A DNA stretch of 36,452 nt, from assembly GCA_027604685.1 (NCBI GenBank), contig JADHYX010000200.1:1-36452 (forward strand), written 5' to 3'. Source of the stretch: Lobulomyces angularis (lineage: Eukaryota > Chytridiomycota > Chytridiomycetes > Lobulomycetales > Lobulomycetaceae). A model generated the notes under the pieces. That model made no database searches and was not told the origin of the DNA. It worked only from the letters and a program-made list of their open reading frames with translations. Below are positions 1-10,519 of the stretch, piece after piece. The first letter of the stretch is position 1, and every line of letters starts with the position of its first letter. The position numbers and the translations under genes are program-made.

Positions 1-1989
1 CAATTAATTTTTTTAGAAGAATTCCCTTAAGTCTGTAAAGAAAAGTATAAAGTGGTTAAAACATTTAGTAAAAAAATGTTATTGAATTTATTTTATAAAA
101 TATATTTTTAATGCAATTTTATACCTTGCAGAGTTAATAAATTGAAGCTTTTGTCATAAGGTAAAGTATTCTTTCATACTAAAATAAAAAAAAACTCATT
201 TTGACTTTAAAATTTTTACAACTCTCATTAAAGATCTTACCGATTACTGTAAGATAACAAATAACCAAATAATCTGATGAGTAATTTAAATATCTTCAAA
301 TATCGCGAAAGTTCGACAATATACAACTTTGAAAAGTGTAAGTTTAAAGTCAGCCAAACCGAAATCCCTACTTTGAAAACAATCTATTATTTTGATTACT
401 CAGCATATATAGTAAGAAAACAATATTCAGAATTTTTAAATTCTTAAAATTCCAACAGTATTTCTAATATCTTTGTTAACCAATGCACAACATATTTCAA
501 TTTTTTTAATTTTGAAAAAGGTCTACCAAACACAAGATTGACTGTGTTGAAGGCGTTAATCAATCACAAATTTGAATGGTTTAAAAAAAAAGTTTGATGT
601 ATAAAACATTAGTTAAACGACATTAATTCGACAATTTAAACTCCGACAAAAAGATAATCGAAGTTGAAAGTAATTAATGGAAAATAAAGAATACAAAACA
701 GGTTGAATCAAATATATACATTGAAAATATGTTTTTTGCAGAAAAATGGTAGCCTTATTCCAAACCTGAACTTACAAAAATGAAGAATCAATTAAAAAGA
801 GTTTGCAAGTCAGATTTGGAAAAAAAAAGCTTTTGACAGTAAAGAATTATACTATATTTTTCTTATGTTATTATCATATTTTAAAGTTGAATATTGGTTA
901 CTATTTTACAAGTAAATGTCTATTTCATAGTGTTACTTATTTCAATTTAAAAAGCCGTTGACGCAATTAAAAAAATTAAAATGTAATTTAAAGCACTTTT
1001 TAAAAAAAGAAATTTTTTATCTGTACTGAAGTCTTTGAAAAAAGTATGTAACAGATTTTTGAAATTTTTTGGTAGGAAAGTAATTTCTCTCTAACTATAG
1101 CCTATTACATTATCAGTTATAGTTTAAACTTAATAGATAAAAAATATAGTTTAATATAGATTATAACTAATAAATTCCATTTCCAAAGATTTGCTGCCTT
1201 TTGGGCTGAAGTTTTGTTTACCTGGAAAACAATTTATGAAGGTTTTGAATCACTTCAACCAAATACAACGGATTCTTATACAATGCTGTATTGGGTGGGT
1301 AGAAGTTTTATCGTTTAACTAACACCAATTTAAGATCTTGCGCCTTCATTTCCAAGATTCACTCAGATTATTGTTGCGTAGTCACTAAAGTATTTACTTG
1401 AGCCTTGAATGTTGTTAAGGTATCGCTCATATTGGTTGATATACTCCTGTGTCAGAAATATGAGAATGTAAGTTGAGGTAATATCATCTGCACATTAATT
1501 ATCTCAGTCCTCCATATACTGTAACTATATAGTTGGTAACTTGGGTGTTACAAGTAGTTATAAAATGTAAGATCAAATTCTGAAAAACTAAAAAATATCT
1601 TTATAGATTGAAGTTTTAAACTGCGATAATGATAAAAAGCATTGGATAAATGTAGTCTAAACGACAATTTCATCAATAATGCTGCTAATTTCGGAATTAC
1701 AGCGTTAGATATGTAAGAATTGAATGCAAACATCCTGACAGGATGTTTCCATCTACCTTGCAGATTATAGAAGTAAACACATATTTTTTTCTTTTTTTTC
1801 CTTCTAAATTTCAATTACCAAAAATTCAATAATTTATCTTAAACATTTTTTCTACTTTTTAATGTAATATTAAAAATTGAGCAATACAAATAAAAATAAA
1901 AAAAATATTTCATTATTTACAGTTACATTTTATTGAAAAAAAAGGTTTTTTTAAAAAAAAAAAAATTAAGAAGAAAAATATGTAATTAG
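1..1989. other. gene-poor AT-rich stretch with decayed coding scraps
   Basis: No intact gene was found. Two short stretches read like protein but end in stops and have no plausible flanking exons. About 1151-1318 (+) includes FAAFWAEVLFTWKTIYEGF and is rich in Trp and aromatics. About 514-596 (+) includes LPNTRLTVLKALINHKFEW. They could be remains of a retroelement or of an old gene; I cannot assign either. A minus-strand open frame over 1548-1814 overlaps the palindrome and has no recognisable domain, so it is not called as a gene. Confidence 0.4.
1728..1748. repeat. 21-bp near-perfect palindrome
   Basis: The arm AAACATCCTG is followed by a single A and then by its exact reverse complement CAGGATGTTT. 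Ten-base arms with a one-base centre can form a cruciform or bind a dimeric protein. It lies in the decayed region with no gene close by, so function is unknown. Confidence 0.75.
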
Positions 1990-2451
1990 CTATACAAGAT
2001 GAGGAATGTTTCTCAATCGTTTTATTATTTCTTCAAGCTCATAAAGATCTCTGACAATAGCTCTATAATGAAAAAGGTAGTCAACCTTATCTAAATATAT
2101 TTTTTTTAATGTTTTATACCCAATTTCCCCTTCAAGTTCAATTCTAGACCAAAATTCTAATTCAACTAGTTCTTTAGGAACGAAAAAAGTTAGAAAGTCT
2201 TTGCTAAAGGAAAACATTTTAATTTCTTCAGGAATCTCTCTTGATTCTAAAGTATCATATTTATTATGTTTAAACTGTTTTTTTGTAACCAAATTATATT
2301 CTTGTTTCTTACAATTAAGTTTGAGCAGCAAATGGTTAAAAAATTTAACTTGCCTTATTAACTTCTTTCTTTCTCTCTTCAAGTGTAGCTTTGTCAAGTA
2401 AGTTTGATTTTGACCTTCTAAACTGGATTTTTGAAAGATCTGTGGTATCAT
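1990..2451 (-). CDS. small charged orphan protein
   Basis: An uninterrupted 153-codon frame starts at a true ATG (2451) and ends at 1990. I do not recognise the family. The protein is rich in Lys, Glu and Leu. The N-terminal half has a basic helix-prone stretch (KRERKKLIRQVKFFNHLLLK) and the C-terminus an acidic/basic helix (DLYELEEIIKRLRNIPHLV), so coiled-coil or helical interaction is plausible. There is no signal peptide or membrane segment. It could be the last exon of a longer gene whose upstream part I cannot see: the bases CCACAG just after the ATG would also serve as a 3' splice site. It is followed (3') by the decayed region and preceded by AT-rich spacer. Confidence 0.5.
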   Translation of the reverse strand: MIPQIFQKSSLEGQNQTYLTKLHLKRERKKLIRQVKFFNHLLLKLNCKKQEYNLVTKKQFKHNKYDTLESREIPEEIKMFSFSKDFLTFFVPKELVELEFWSRIELEGEIGYKTLKKIYLDKVDYLFHYRAIVRDLYELEEIIKRLRNIPHLV

Positions 2452-3090
2452 AAATTATTTTATCAAGTGTAAGTAAATTCTTAATAAAAATTTATTTTTT
2501 GTTTAATTAATTGAAATTCTGTAACAAAAATTATTCTAAATTTTGTTTTTTTTTTTATTTGAAACAATTTTTTTTTTTAAGGAGATTCTTTGTCTTTTTT
2601 TTTCAAAAATAAAATATAAGGATTATTTTTTTTTTGGATCTTATTTTTTTTGTAAAGGCTGGTGAAAAAAAAAGAAAATAATAGTTAAAACAGCCAAGTT
2701 TATTAGAAATGAAAAAGCTTAAAATTATTTTTTTGAAGTTATGAAAATCATATTCTTTTTATCATTTCTTTGTATGAAAAACAAGTAGACAATGCAAAAA
2801 GTCATGTCTTCTACATTGTGAGTAGAAGGCTTTGTTCCAATTAGGAAAATGCAGTAGGTTTTCTAAGTACGAAGGGAGAAATTTAAGTTCTTTTATGAAA
2901 ACAAAGAAGTCTTTCAAAGATCAGAAGTGGATTTTGCAAAGCAAAACACCACAGTGATACAAATAAAATTCGAATTTTAAAAATAAATAACTTAAAATAT
3001 TTTTTTCATTTTCTCATTACTTTTTCTTCATAACATTTTCTTAAATAAAATATTTAATAATTTAACTAATGGTTTTTTCTTATTATGAGA
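2452..3090. other. intergenic, one coding-like scrap
   Basis: AT-rich spacer with many T and A runs. About 2827-2955 has higher GC and an open plus-strand frame reading KALFQLGKCSRFSKYEGRNL then about 25 more residues to a stop. It has no start and no recognisable domain, and may be a relic or a fragment of a mobile element. Nothing else seen. Confidence 0.35.
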
Positions 3091-4061
3091 CTAAACTTTT
3101 ACAGATTCAGAATTAGTATTGTTGAAACTACTGAAACCAGAATTAGTTGATGGAGTAGTAATATTCGAGCCGTTCAATCTTTTGGTTTTTAAATCAGCCT
3201 TTTCTATTTTTGACAATAACAAGTCAAATAAAGTAAACGAATTGATGCTAGTATCAAAATTTATGAATATATTGTTGATTTGAATCGACAATTCAGTACC
3301 TGTAAAAAGAGAAAGTAAATGATGATTGAGAGAATCTAATTTAAAAATAAATAAATTACCCTGAAATTCACATGCCAACCGTAAAATAATACTCGCAGTT
3401 ATAAAAAAAAGTTGCATCCCCACTGATCTAACTAACATCATTAAAATAGATGTTATCCCACTTTTCTTTTTTCCTGCAACTTTAAAACTTTTATGTAATT
3501 CTTTTATAAAATTATATTGCAAAACAAAGTCGCATATAGCTAATAGAGAAAAGTAAAATATATTGTAAAAACTTGAATGGGTTGAGTTATTATGCATGGT
3601 TCTGTCTGCAATATCTGTTTGTATATCATTAGATTAGGAAAATTGATAGTTCCCTAGAAAATACCTGCTAGTCTTAAGGCTGCACCGCCAGCAGTGCCGA
3701 TAATGCAAATCATCCAAATGTATCTACTGAGAGTGTGGTTTTGTTTGAACTGCTTTAATCTATACTCAAACAACCAGACGTCGCCCCACTGCTAAAAACA
3801 AAAAAAACAATCCCTAAAAACCAATTGAGTAATACTTTTTTTTTATTTTTTTATACTATAGCATAAAATAATATCCAGTTTAAGCTGCCTGTTTCAAAAG
3901 CTGCTTTATCAAATTCGAGTTCGAAACCAAACCACGAGCAGAAGCATATAGCCCAAAGTCCAATCCATAATGGTTTTAATCCAAAATAATTAAGGTATAC
4001 GAGGAAAGGAGCAAATTTAATATTGCTATCCAATAAAATGAATATTTTTTTTTGCAAACAT
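3091..4061 (-). CDS. multipass membrane protein, family not recognised
   Basis: At least four coding exons read on the minus strand: about 4061-3865 (joined product ...NWILFYAI), about 3793-3661 (QWGDVWLFEYRLKQFKQNHT...GTAGGAALRLAG), about 3610-3360 (...FYNIFYFSLLAICDFVLQYN... to RLACEFQ) and about 3299-3091. The intron-exon joins keep the frame through CEFQ-GTELSIQ. Four or five hydrophobic helices are visible, with polar loops and a Ser/Thr/Asn-rich cytosolic-looking tail. It may be a receptor-like or small transport protein, but no motif allows a name. The likely start ATG at 4061 is separated from the reading frame by one base in a run of nine A (4045-4053 on the plus strand); with eight A the frame would run straight from the ATG. 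Either the assembly has an extra base or the start is elsewhere. Confidence 0.6.
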
Positions 4062-4393
4062 TATTTTTTGGATTATGTTTTAGTTTCTTTATACATGAAA
4101 AAATTTTAAGGTGACATCATACATACTTCCACTACAGTTTCTTGTTTCAATTATAAAGTCTTAATTATATGTTGTAATTTTTATTTTATTTTATTTTTCA
4201 TTAGGATATCCAATCAAAACAAAACAAAAAATTTGTTGTAAAATCAATGGTAATATTGTAATAAAAATGTATAATTTTTTTAATTCTTGAAAACTTTTCC
4301 ATATTAAAAAATAGCCAGTCTATTCTAATTTATTTTAGTATTTTTTTTTTTTTTATAATATCTTAACAACCTATGAATTAATTAAAATTTACA
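4062..4393. other. intergenic spacer
   Basis: AT-rich DNA between two minus-strand genes with poly-T and poly-A runs. It must contain the promoter of the membrane-protein gene and the 3' end of the DOMON gene. No motif could be assigned. Confidence 0.5.
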
Positions 4394-5327
4394 TTAGAAA
4401 GATAATGTAAATAGAGTCAAAAAGAAAATTAAGCCAAAAGAATGAGAAATTATCCCGTCACTAGTAGCAGAAGGTGAAGTAGTTGGTGCAGTAGTAGTCG
4501 AGGCAGTCAAGGTGCTAGCTACAGGTTTAGCTTGGGATTCCTCTGGTACAACGATTTGTTTACCAGCAGCAATAGAAAACAACTGCTTGGCAGAAAAAGG
4601 ACCATATTTACCCATATCATGAGCTCCAATTGCATCCGCTGAAGCTGGTACTTGAGGCCCTATTGCCCACATAAATTCAGTTCTATTTGTTTTATTTAAA
4701 TTAAAAAAATTTTTTTTTCCAATTAAATTACGGTAAAACTTCTGGTAGCTGATGAGTATATCTGCAAACAAAAATTGGAAAATCGGTAACATTTTCCATA
4801 GGTTGATGAACTTTAGACTCCACCGTATTTAGTGTTAAGGTTTCTTCTAATGGTATTACATTGTGACCTTGGCCTTTTAAAAATATATGTATTTAAAAAT
4901 TAGGTGATGTTTAAAGTAATTTTTTACCTAACTTGGATACCAGACTAGCTGATGTACCATCTGTAAACAAAAAAATTATTCGTTAAAATAGGTAAAAAAT
5001 TTAAATTTAACCTGATGTTGGCCAGCATATATCAAGTTTACTTCCATCCATTTTAGATCCAGTTCCGATCCCTGAGAAAAAATTGAAATAAACCTAAAAA
5101 AATGTATTTTATTTTATACCAATCCAACCCAATGAGGCAGCACCAATTAAAGAAATATCTGCTAAACCAGGGGAATTAGGCACAGCTCTTACTTGAATTC
5201 TAAATGAAGGTTGACCATCGGCCTCTAATATAGCGGATGCCCACTCTGTAACTTCAGAATTGAAACCAGTCTGGGAAGTTGCAAAAGTAGCCAAAAAAGT
5301 TGAGATTATCACCGTTAATAGTTTCAT
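4394..5327 (-). CDS. secreted, GPI-anchored-type DOMON domain protein
   Basis: The start ATG at 5327 opens a signal peptide (MKLLTVIISTFLATFATSQ). Exons 5327-5120, 5071-5012, 4960-4928 and 4873 onward join in frame to give SLGWIGIGTGSKMDGSKLDI then CWPTSDGTSASLVSKLG. This is followed by an exon reading IYSSATRSFT and a final exon EFMWAIGPQVPASADAIGAH to the stop at 4394. This order (GWxGxG core, SSATRSFTV strand, MWAIG strand, then an H-x-x-x-G turn) is typical of DOMON domains, which bind haem or sugar in extracellular redox proteins. The C-terminus is a Thr/Ser/Pro-rich spacer plus a hydrophobic tail, as in GPI-anchored proteins. No cytochrome b561 part follows. I could not close the frame between the SSATRSFT exon and the MWAIG exon: the obvious GTAATT...AAATAG intron leaves a two-base mismatch, so one splice site or base there is wrong. 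The family call does not depend on it. Confidence 0.72.
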
Positions 5328-5988
5328 TGATATGATTGTTATATGGAATAATGGTTTTGTAAAGAATAATAAAAATCTGTTTGATTATCACTAAAAAATC
5401 TCTATTGAAATCTATTCCAAAAAAAAAAAAAAAATGCTGTTTTTAGCTTTAAATTTAATTTATTTTTTTTTTCTTAACTGAGGCTTTAAAAAATTTTTCT
5501 TACCCCTTTATAAAAAAAAAAAAAAAGTGCTGGAGTTTGACCAATAAAAAAAAAAAAAAAAAAAATAGATAGTATCTTAAAGAAAAAAATCATAAAATAT
5601 TATTTTGAGGAAGTATATACATTATAAATGTATGTGAGATCTAGGAATATATTGTAATTTTTAACCTTAGATACGTATATCTAATATTATAAATTTTACA
5701 TTGCTTTTTAGCTCATTTCAGTACTAAAAAAGCTCAATGTCTCCACAACAACACTGGTACCTTACCTTGTGTCTAACACAATTAAAAAATTAGTAGATAT
5801 ATAATTCTGATGGTGGCATCTAATATATTTATTTATATAATTAGTTCTATATCTATTAAAATTTCTAAAGAATTAGTATAATTATTTTTGAACAAAAAAA
5901 AAAAAAAAAAATTAACGAAAATTATTTTTTTGATATATTAACCTATTATCTGTAAAAAAAAATAAAAAATAGAAAAAAAAATTTATGG
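5328..5988. other. intergenic, poly-A/T-rich
   Basis: Spacer upstream of the DOMON gene and downstream of the carrier gene. It holds several A runs of 14-21 bases (near 5421, 5515, 5550 and 5895). The middle part, 5700-5830, is less monotonous but has no open frame of note and no tRNA-like fold that I could find. Confidence 0.5.
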
Positions 5989-7229
5989 TTACAAAGTATT
6001 GAAGTATTTAGAACAATTTTCATAGACCCCAAATGTAATACAAGTTCCAGGTAGAACGCGAATAATGTTAGGTCCAAGACCTTTATAAAACCCAACAAAT
6101 GATTCATTTCTAAGAAAAAAAAAAATTTATTGATGAATTTTTTTTATTATTATAATATTAAAGAGAGTACTTGAATATTCGAACAACTGTTTTCACTAAT
6201 CCATTATAATGTGAGGTATTTGATTTTTCGTTCTAAAAACAAAAATATAAATAAAACAAAAGAAAAAAAATTTACCTGCATTCTGGCTCTGATCACTTGA
6301 TAAGGATAAGTACACACTGTAGCAAATACTTTAGAACTAGCTGCGAATGTGATATATTCTAGGGTACTTAGCTTCGTTGTAGATTTTCCATATGATTCCT
6401 TTCTCAAAATTTTTAATTCTTCATATACCATGAATTGAATAGCGCCATGTGACACTCCGAATAGTCCAGGAACAATTCCTTTGTATAATCCTTTTGTTCC
6501 CTCAAATTTCCTAATTTGAAACTGATTATGTAAAGTTTTTAAAGGTAATCAAACCATGTTCGGTAAAGCCCATCAAATAAACCTTTAAAAGCATCTGGAT
6601 CCGAATATTTACTAGCACATAATCTAGTTTTTACCAACCCTTGCAAACAAAACAGAAAATGTAAATAAACAAAAATGAAACAAAAATTACATATAGGATT
6701 AGTTACTAGCGACGTTAACGCACCAGCTTGAGCTGAGCAAATCAAGTGCTGTGTGGGGTTTAAATTTTTCTGCCTAACACCTTTTGAATTTTCTTTAAAT
6801 TTCTCATAGAGCAAAAAATATAATCCCCAACTAATAGTTCCACCTGCCAAATTTGCTGATAATCCTCTATATAATGTTTTCAATCCTTTTTATAATTTTT
6901 ATTTATATAGAAGTATAGTTGTAGTTGATTAAAAAAATTTTAATTTTTAAAAAAAAATAATTAATAAATAAATAAAAAAAATTACTTTTTTATTAAAGAA
7001 AAAACAACCTTCTGTTTGTTTTATATTCATAAATGTAGAATAAGTTTTCATACGTCCACTTTCATTTACTGTTTAAAAAAGTTGAGTATAGAAAAATAAA
7101 ATAAAAAAAAGTAAATAAACCTTGAAAACGTGTTTTTATTAAATCCAAAGGGTGCAATATTCCAGTTGATATAAATGAAGCAATAAATCCTGATATAGCT
7201 TGATCCACTGCATTTGAAATTAAAACCAT
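5989..7229 (-). CDS. mitochondrial carrier, FAD/folate type (SLC25A32/Flx1-like)
   Basis: Inner-membrane carrier of the SLC25A32/Flx1 branch, which moves FAD or folate into mitochondria. The whole protein can be read through about seven short introns, from ATG at 7229 to the stop at 5989-5991. Three carrier repeats are present, each with its signature: [11 protein letters not shown] in repeat 1, [14 protein letters not shown] in repeat 2 and [12 protein letters not shown] in repeat 3. PIWLVKTR and the segment [20 protein letters not shown] are hallmarks of this branch, as is the C-terminal [18 protein letters not shown]. Several donors are only loosely canonical (GTTTAT, GTTTGA, GTACTC), yet every junction closes the frame. 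The gene is divergent from the dehydrogenase at 7378 with 148 bp between starts. Transport of NAD or another nucleotide by this subfamily cannot be excluded from sequence alone. Confidence 0.9.
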
Positions 7230-7377
7230 TTTTTTCAGTTTAAAAATAAAACTGAGGAAGCAAAAAGATATAAAAAACCAGTAGCTACTTGAGTTTCTTT
7301 CTCTTTGTTTTAGTAATTTGCGTTTAGTAAAAGAAAAAATTAGAAAAACCCTGCATCTCCAAAAAACATAAATATTA
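7230..7377. promoter_or_regulatory. divergent promoter region, carrier / dehydrogenase
   Basis: The 148 bp between the ATGs of two oppositely oriented genes must contain both transcription starts and much of both 5' UTRs. It has T-rich and A-rich blocks but no clear TATA or named factor site. Confidence 0.5.
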
Positions 7378-8663
7378 ATGTCAAGATTATCCGGAAAAGT
7401 TGCTTTAATAACAGGAGCAGGTACATTATATTATAATATTTTTATTCATAATGCTGGATTATTCTTAAGGTAGTGGTATCGGATTGGAATCTGCTACTTT
7501 GTTTGCGAAGGAAGGTTAGTACTCTCAAAAAATTGTTACGCTGCAACGAAGCATCATCTTTTCAGTTTATTTATATTATTACAAACGATACTGATTTCTT
7601 TTTCAGGTGCTTTTGTGTTAGCCTGCGACATAAATGAAGAATCAGGGAAAAAAACTGTGGAAAACATAAATAAACTTTTTCCAAGTATTGATGGTAAAGC
7701 GAGAGCAGTATTTTGTAAAGTTGATGTTTCAAAAGAAAATGAAATTAAAAATGGTAGTAAAAATTAAATTTTCTAATTTTAATGTCTTTTTTTTTCCTAA
7801 AAAAAGCTGTGGAAACTGCTGAAAAATTGTTTGGTAAATTAAACATTGTCTTTAACAATGCTGGTATTATGCATCCAGCAGATGACAAGTAGGAATAAAC
7901 CCATTTATCGCTGCTAAACTTTTCTTCTTACAGCGCAGAGGTTACCGAAGAAAAAGTCTGGGATTTAACAAGTAAAGAATTTTTTTAATGGAAATAAAAA
8001 TTAACTAGAACCTTTATACACGAATATACTATTTCAGTGCAAATCAACGTAAAAGGTGTGTGGTGGGGATGTAAGTATGCTATTCCTGCATTAAGAAGAG
8101 CTGGCGGTGGCTCAATAATAAATACTGCTTCCTTTGTTGGTAAAATGGGTGCAGCTACTCCACAGTTGGTATAAAAATTTACATTTTTTATTTTTTACTT
8201 AAACAATTCAGGCTTACACAAGCAGCAAAGGTGCTGTGCTCGCTATGACAAGAGAGTTAGCTGCCATACATGCTAGAGAAAATATTAGATTCAACAGTTT
8301 GTGCCCTGGACCACTTAGAACCCCATTGCTAATGGATTTCTTAAATACTGAGGAAAAAAAAGAACGCAGACTAGTTCACGTTCCTATGGTTCTTTTTGTT
8401 GTTTTTTTTTTTATATAATTATTTCTTGTAGGGACGCTTTGGGGAAGCTATAGAGCAGGCTTACAGTGCATTGTTCCTTGCTTCTGATGAGTCAACATAT
8501 ATTACTGGAACAGACTTTTTATGTGATGGAGGGTTGACTAGTTGTTGTAAGATAAAATTTTTTGCTATTTTTATAATTCTCAACATTTTTTTTATTGTTA
8601 GATGTTACTCCTTTGGGTAAGACTACTTCCAATAGTGTTCATAAAAATTTTTCTGGAGTTTAA
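7378..8663 (+). CDS. short-chain dehydrogenase/reductase, classical SDR
   Basis: NAD(P)-dependent oxidoreductase with a Rossmann fold. The start ATG is at 7378 (MSRLSGKVALITGAGSGIG) and the stop at 8661-8663. Exons separated by short introns all join in frame. Motifs in order: TGAGSGIG cofactor loop; acidic residue after strand 2 (LACDINEES), which favours NAD over NADP; NNAG (FNNAGIMHP); catalytic Ser in NTASFVG; catalytic Tyr and Lys in AYTSSKG; then the PGP turn (LCPGPLRTPLL). The C-terminus has YITGTDFLCDGG, common to the classical family, and a YVTPLG tail. Length (about 280 residues) is normal. The substrate cannot be deduced. The first exon ends inside the cofactor loop, at TGAG|SGIG. 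Confidence 0.92.
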
Positions 8664-9069
8664 CGTTAGAAGGTAAATTTTAATTCTAGTTTAATTTTTG
8701 TTAGTTTGGAAACCAATAAAAAATTGATTTCATTTTCTGCAAAGATTTTTGAATAAAAACAAAATATTTTGAAAAACTTTTGAAAATATTATCCAATTAA
8801 TGAGCATCTGTAATATTACAGCCTTTTTTTTTGTTGTTGTACTTATAATGAACAAAACTTTTGTCTCACTTTTATTCTACAATTTTCAAAGCACAAAAAG
8901 TAAACTTCTATTGTTTAACCACCAAGAAATATTCGAAGTTGGAATCTTCTTGATTTTGTTTTATGTTACTGATATAACATGCTATTAAAATTATTATAAT
9001 TATATATGGATATTTATTTTATTACACTGACCCTAAAACCCTGGTCATGTTTTAGAGAAACCAATAAGA
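8664..9069. other. intergenic spacer
   Basis: AT-rich DNA between two plus-strand genes. A 62-codon frame at 8800-8988 is hydrophobic and low-complexity and is not called. It should hold the dehydrogenase 3' end and the promoter of the Myb-like gene. Confidence 0.5.
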
Positions 9070-10135
9070 ATGGCAGAATTTAAACCACAGTCAATGAAGC
9101 AAGGTGACCAAAATAATAATTAAATTTTTGTCCAATCTGCAGATGCACTCATACTGAAATTTTAAATTCAAAAGGTCAGAGGAATGTTCTAAGGTCAAAT
9201 GATTCCACTTCGCTGTTTAATTTCACCTTGTCACCTGGTATCAATGAAAAGGAAGCTGTAAATTTAACAAAATTAATAAAATTTTTAGGTTGGTCAAGGG
9301 AAGAAGCTGAAACTTTGCGTTTAGCATTAATGAAATTTGGTATAGGGAACTGGAAAAGTATTTTAGAGAGTGGTTGTCTGCCTGGTAAAATGACTGCCCA
9401 ATTAAATCTTCAAACCCAAAGGATGCTGGGCCAGCAAAGCACAGGAGGTAACTTAGTAATGAAAATTAAAAAAGTAATTAACTCTGATTCTGTTTTTTAA
9501 GAATTTGCAAATGTTCAGTTAGATCCTTACGTGATAGCAAAGTTGAATTTAGAGAAACAAGGTCCAGATATATTAAGAAAAAATGGATACATTATTAATT
9601 CCGGTGCAAAGTTATCTAGAGAAGAAGTTAGAAGGAGAATAGCTGAAAACAGAGCAAAGTAAATATTTTTTTATATCTTATTTTTTTATTTCATAAAAAT
9701 TATCGATACAGTTATGGATTATCGAAAGAGGAAATTGATGCAATTGTTTTACCGAAACCTAATGTAAGTTCATATAGCGTATCTTTTTTGTTCCAAATTT
9801 AAAATGTTCCATAGGTGAATAATTTAACCGAAACTAAATTGAAATTTAACGAAAATCCCACGAAGAATTCAGCTTTAGCAAATGAAAACATTAAAAGAAC
9901 TAATAAAACCATTGAAAAAAAAAAAATGGAATTAAAAGAATTGAAGTTAGAGCTAAGAGAATTACAAATTTTAATGAAAGAAACATTTCGCGAAGATTTT
10001 TGCATGGATAATGATGCTTTGGATGTGGAGGAATTATTTAGTGATGATGATGACTTTGAATATTTTTACAAACCTAAAGAATTAAAAAGTAGGCGAGGAC
10101 GGAATATTAAAAGAGTTAAATTTTATGATGAGTAA
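9070..10135 (+). CDS. Myb/SANT-like domain protein
   Basis: Probable nuclear DNA- or chromatin-binding protein. The central block LGWSREEAETLRLALMKFGI followed by GNWKSILESGCLPGK and QLNLQTQRMLGQQSTGEF is a single Myb/SANT repeat (W...E...L..A...FG.GNW..I), of a type I recall as widespread in protists and fungi. Downstream, RKNGYIINSGAKLSREEVRR and YGLSKEEIDAIVLPK are also conserved features of that family. The C-terminus is a Lys/Glu-rich coiled coil (KKKMELKELKLELRELQ), an acidic patch with DDDD and a basic end. Introns at 9434, about 9660 and 9763 join in frame. The first exon (ATG at 9070) does not: it leaves one base, while the next exon (CTHTEILNSKGQRNVLRS...) needs two. The true N-terminus is therefore unresolved. 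The CxC...H pattern before the Myb block could be metal-binding. Confidence 0.75.
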
Positions 10136-10519
10136 TCATTTTTTTTTCCATTTCTTTTTTTTTTAAAATTCATGTCATTAATTAGACTTCTTTTCACAAA
10201 ACTTTATAACAATAATCTTTTTTAAAAAACAATAACTGAAAAAATTAATCTAAAATTTAATTGCAATGAAGATTATTTTTTAACTTTGCTTTATGTCAAA
10301 TATTAAACATTACTATTGTATTGTATTTTTTTGGTGGCTCAAAAAGTCAAAAATTATGTTCATTGTTCAAAATTTCTAAAATTTCATAAGTGAAATCATC
10401 AAAAAATTTAAAAATAACAATCTTTCTGTTTGAAATTAGCTAATCCAACTTTTCTCATTTAATAGCGTTACATTTAATTTTTTTTACATAAATTTTTAAC
10501 AATAATTCAACAAAATAAA
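10136..10519. other. intergenic spacer
   Basis: AT-rich region between the Myb-like gene and the SLC12 gene, both on the plus strand. No open frame or structured element seen. Confidence 0.5.

Noticed and set aside
1548..1814. 88-codon minus-strand frame
   Set aside because: Starts in a Lys-run artefact and crosses the palindrome; no recognisable domain.
8800..8988. Hydrophobic 62-codon frame after the dehydrogenase
   Set aside because: Low complexity, no family match, consistent with chance in AT-rich DNA.
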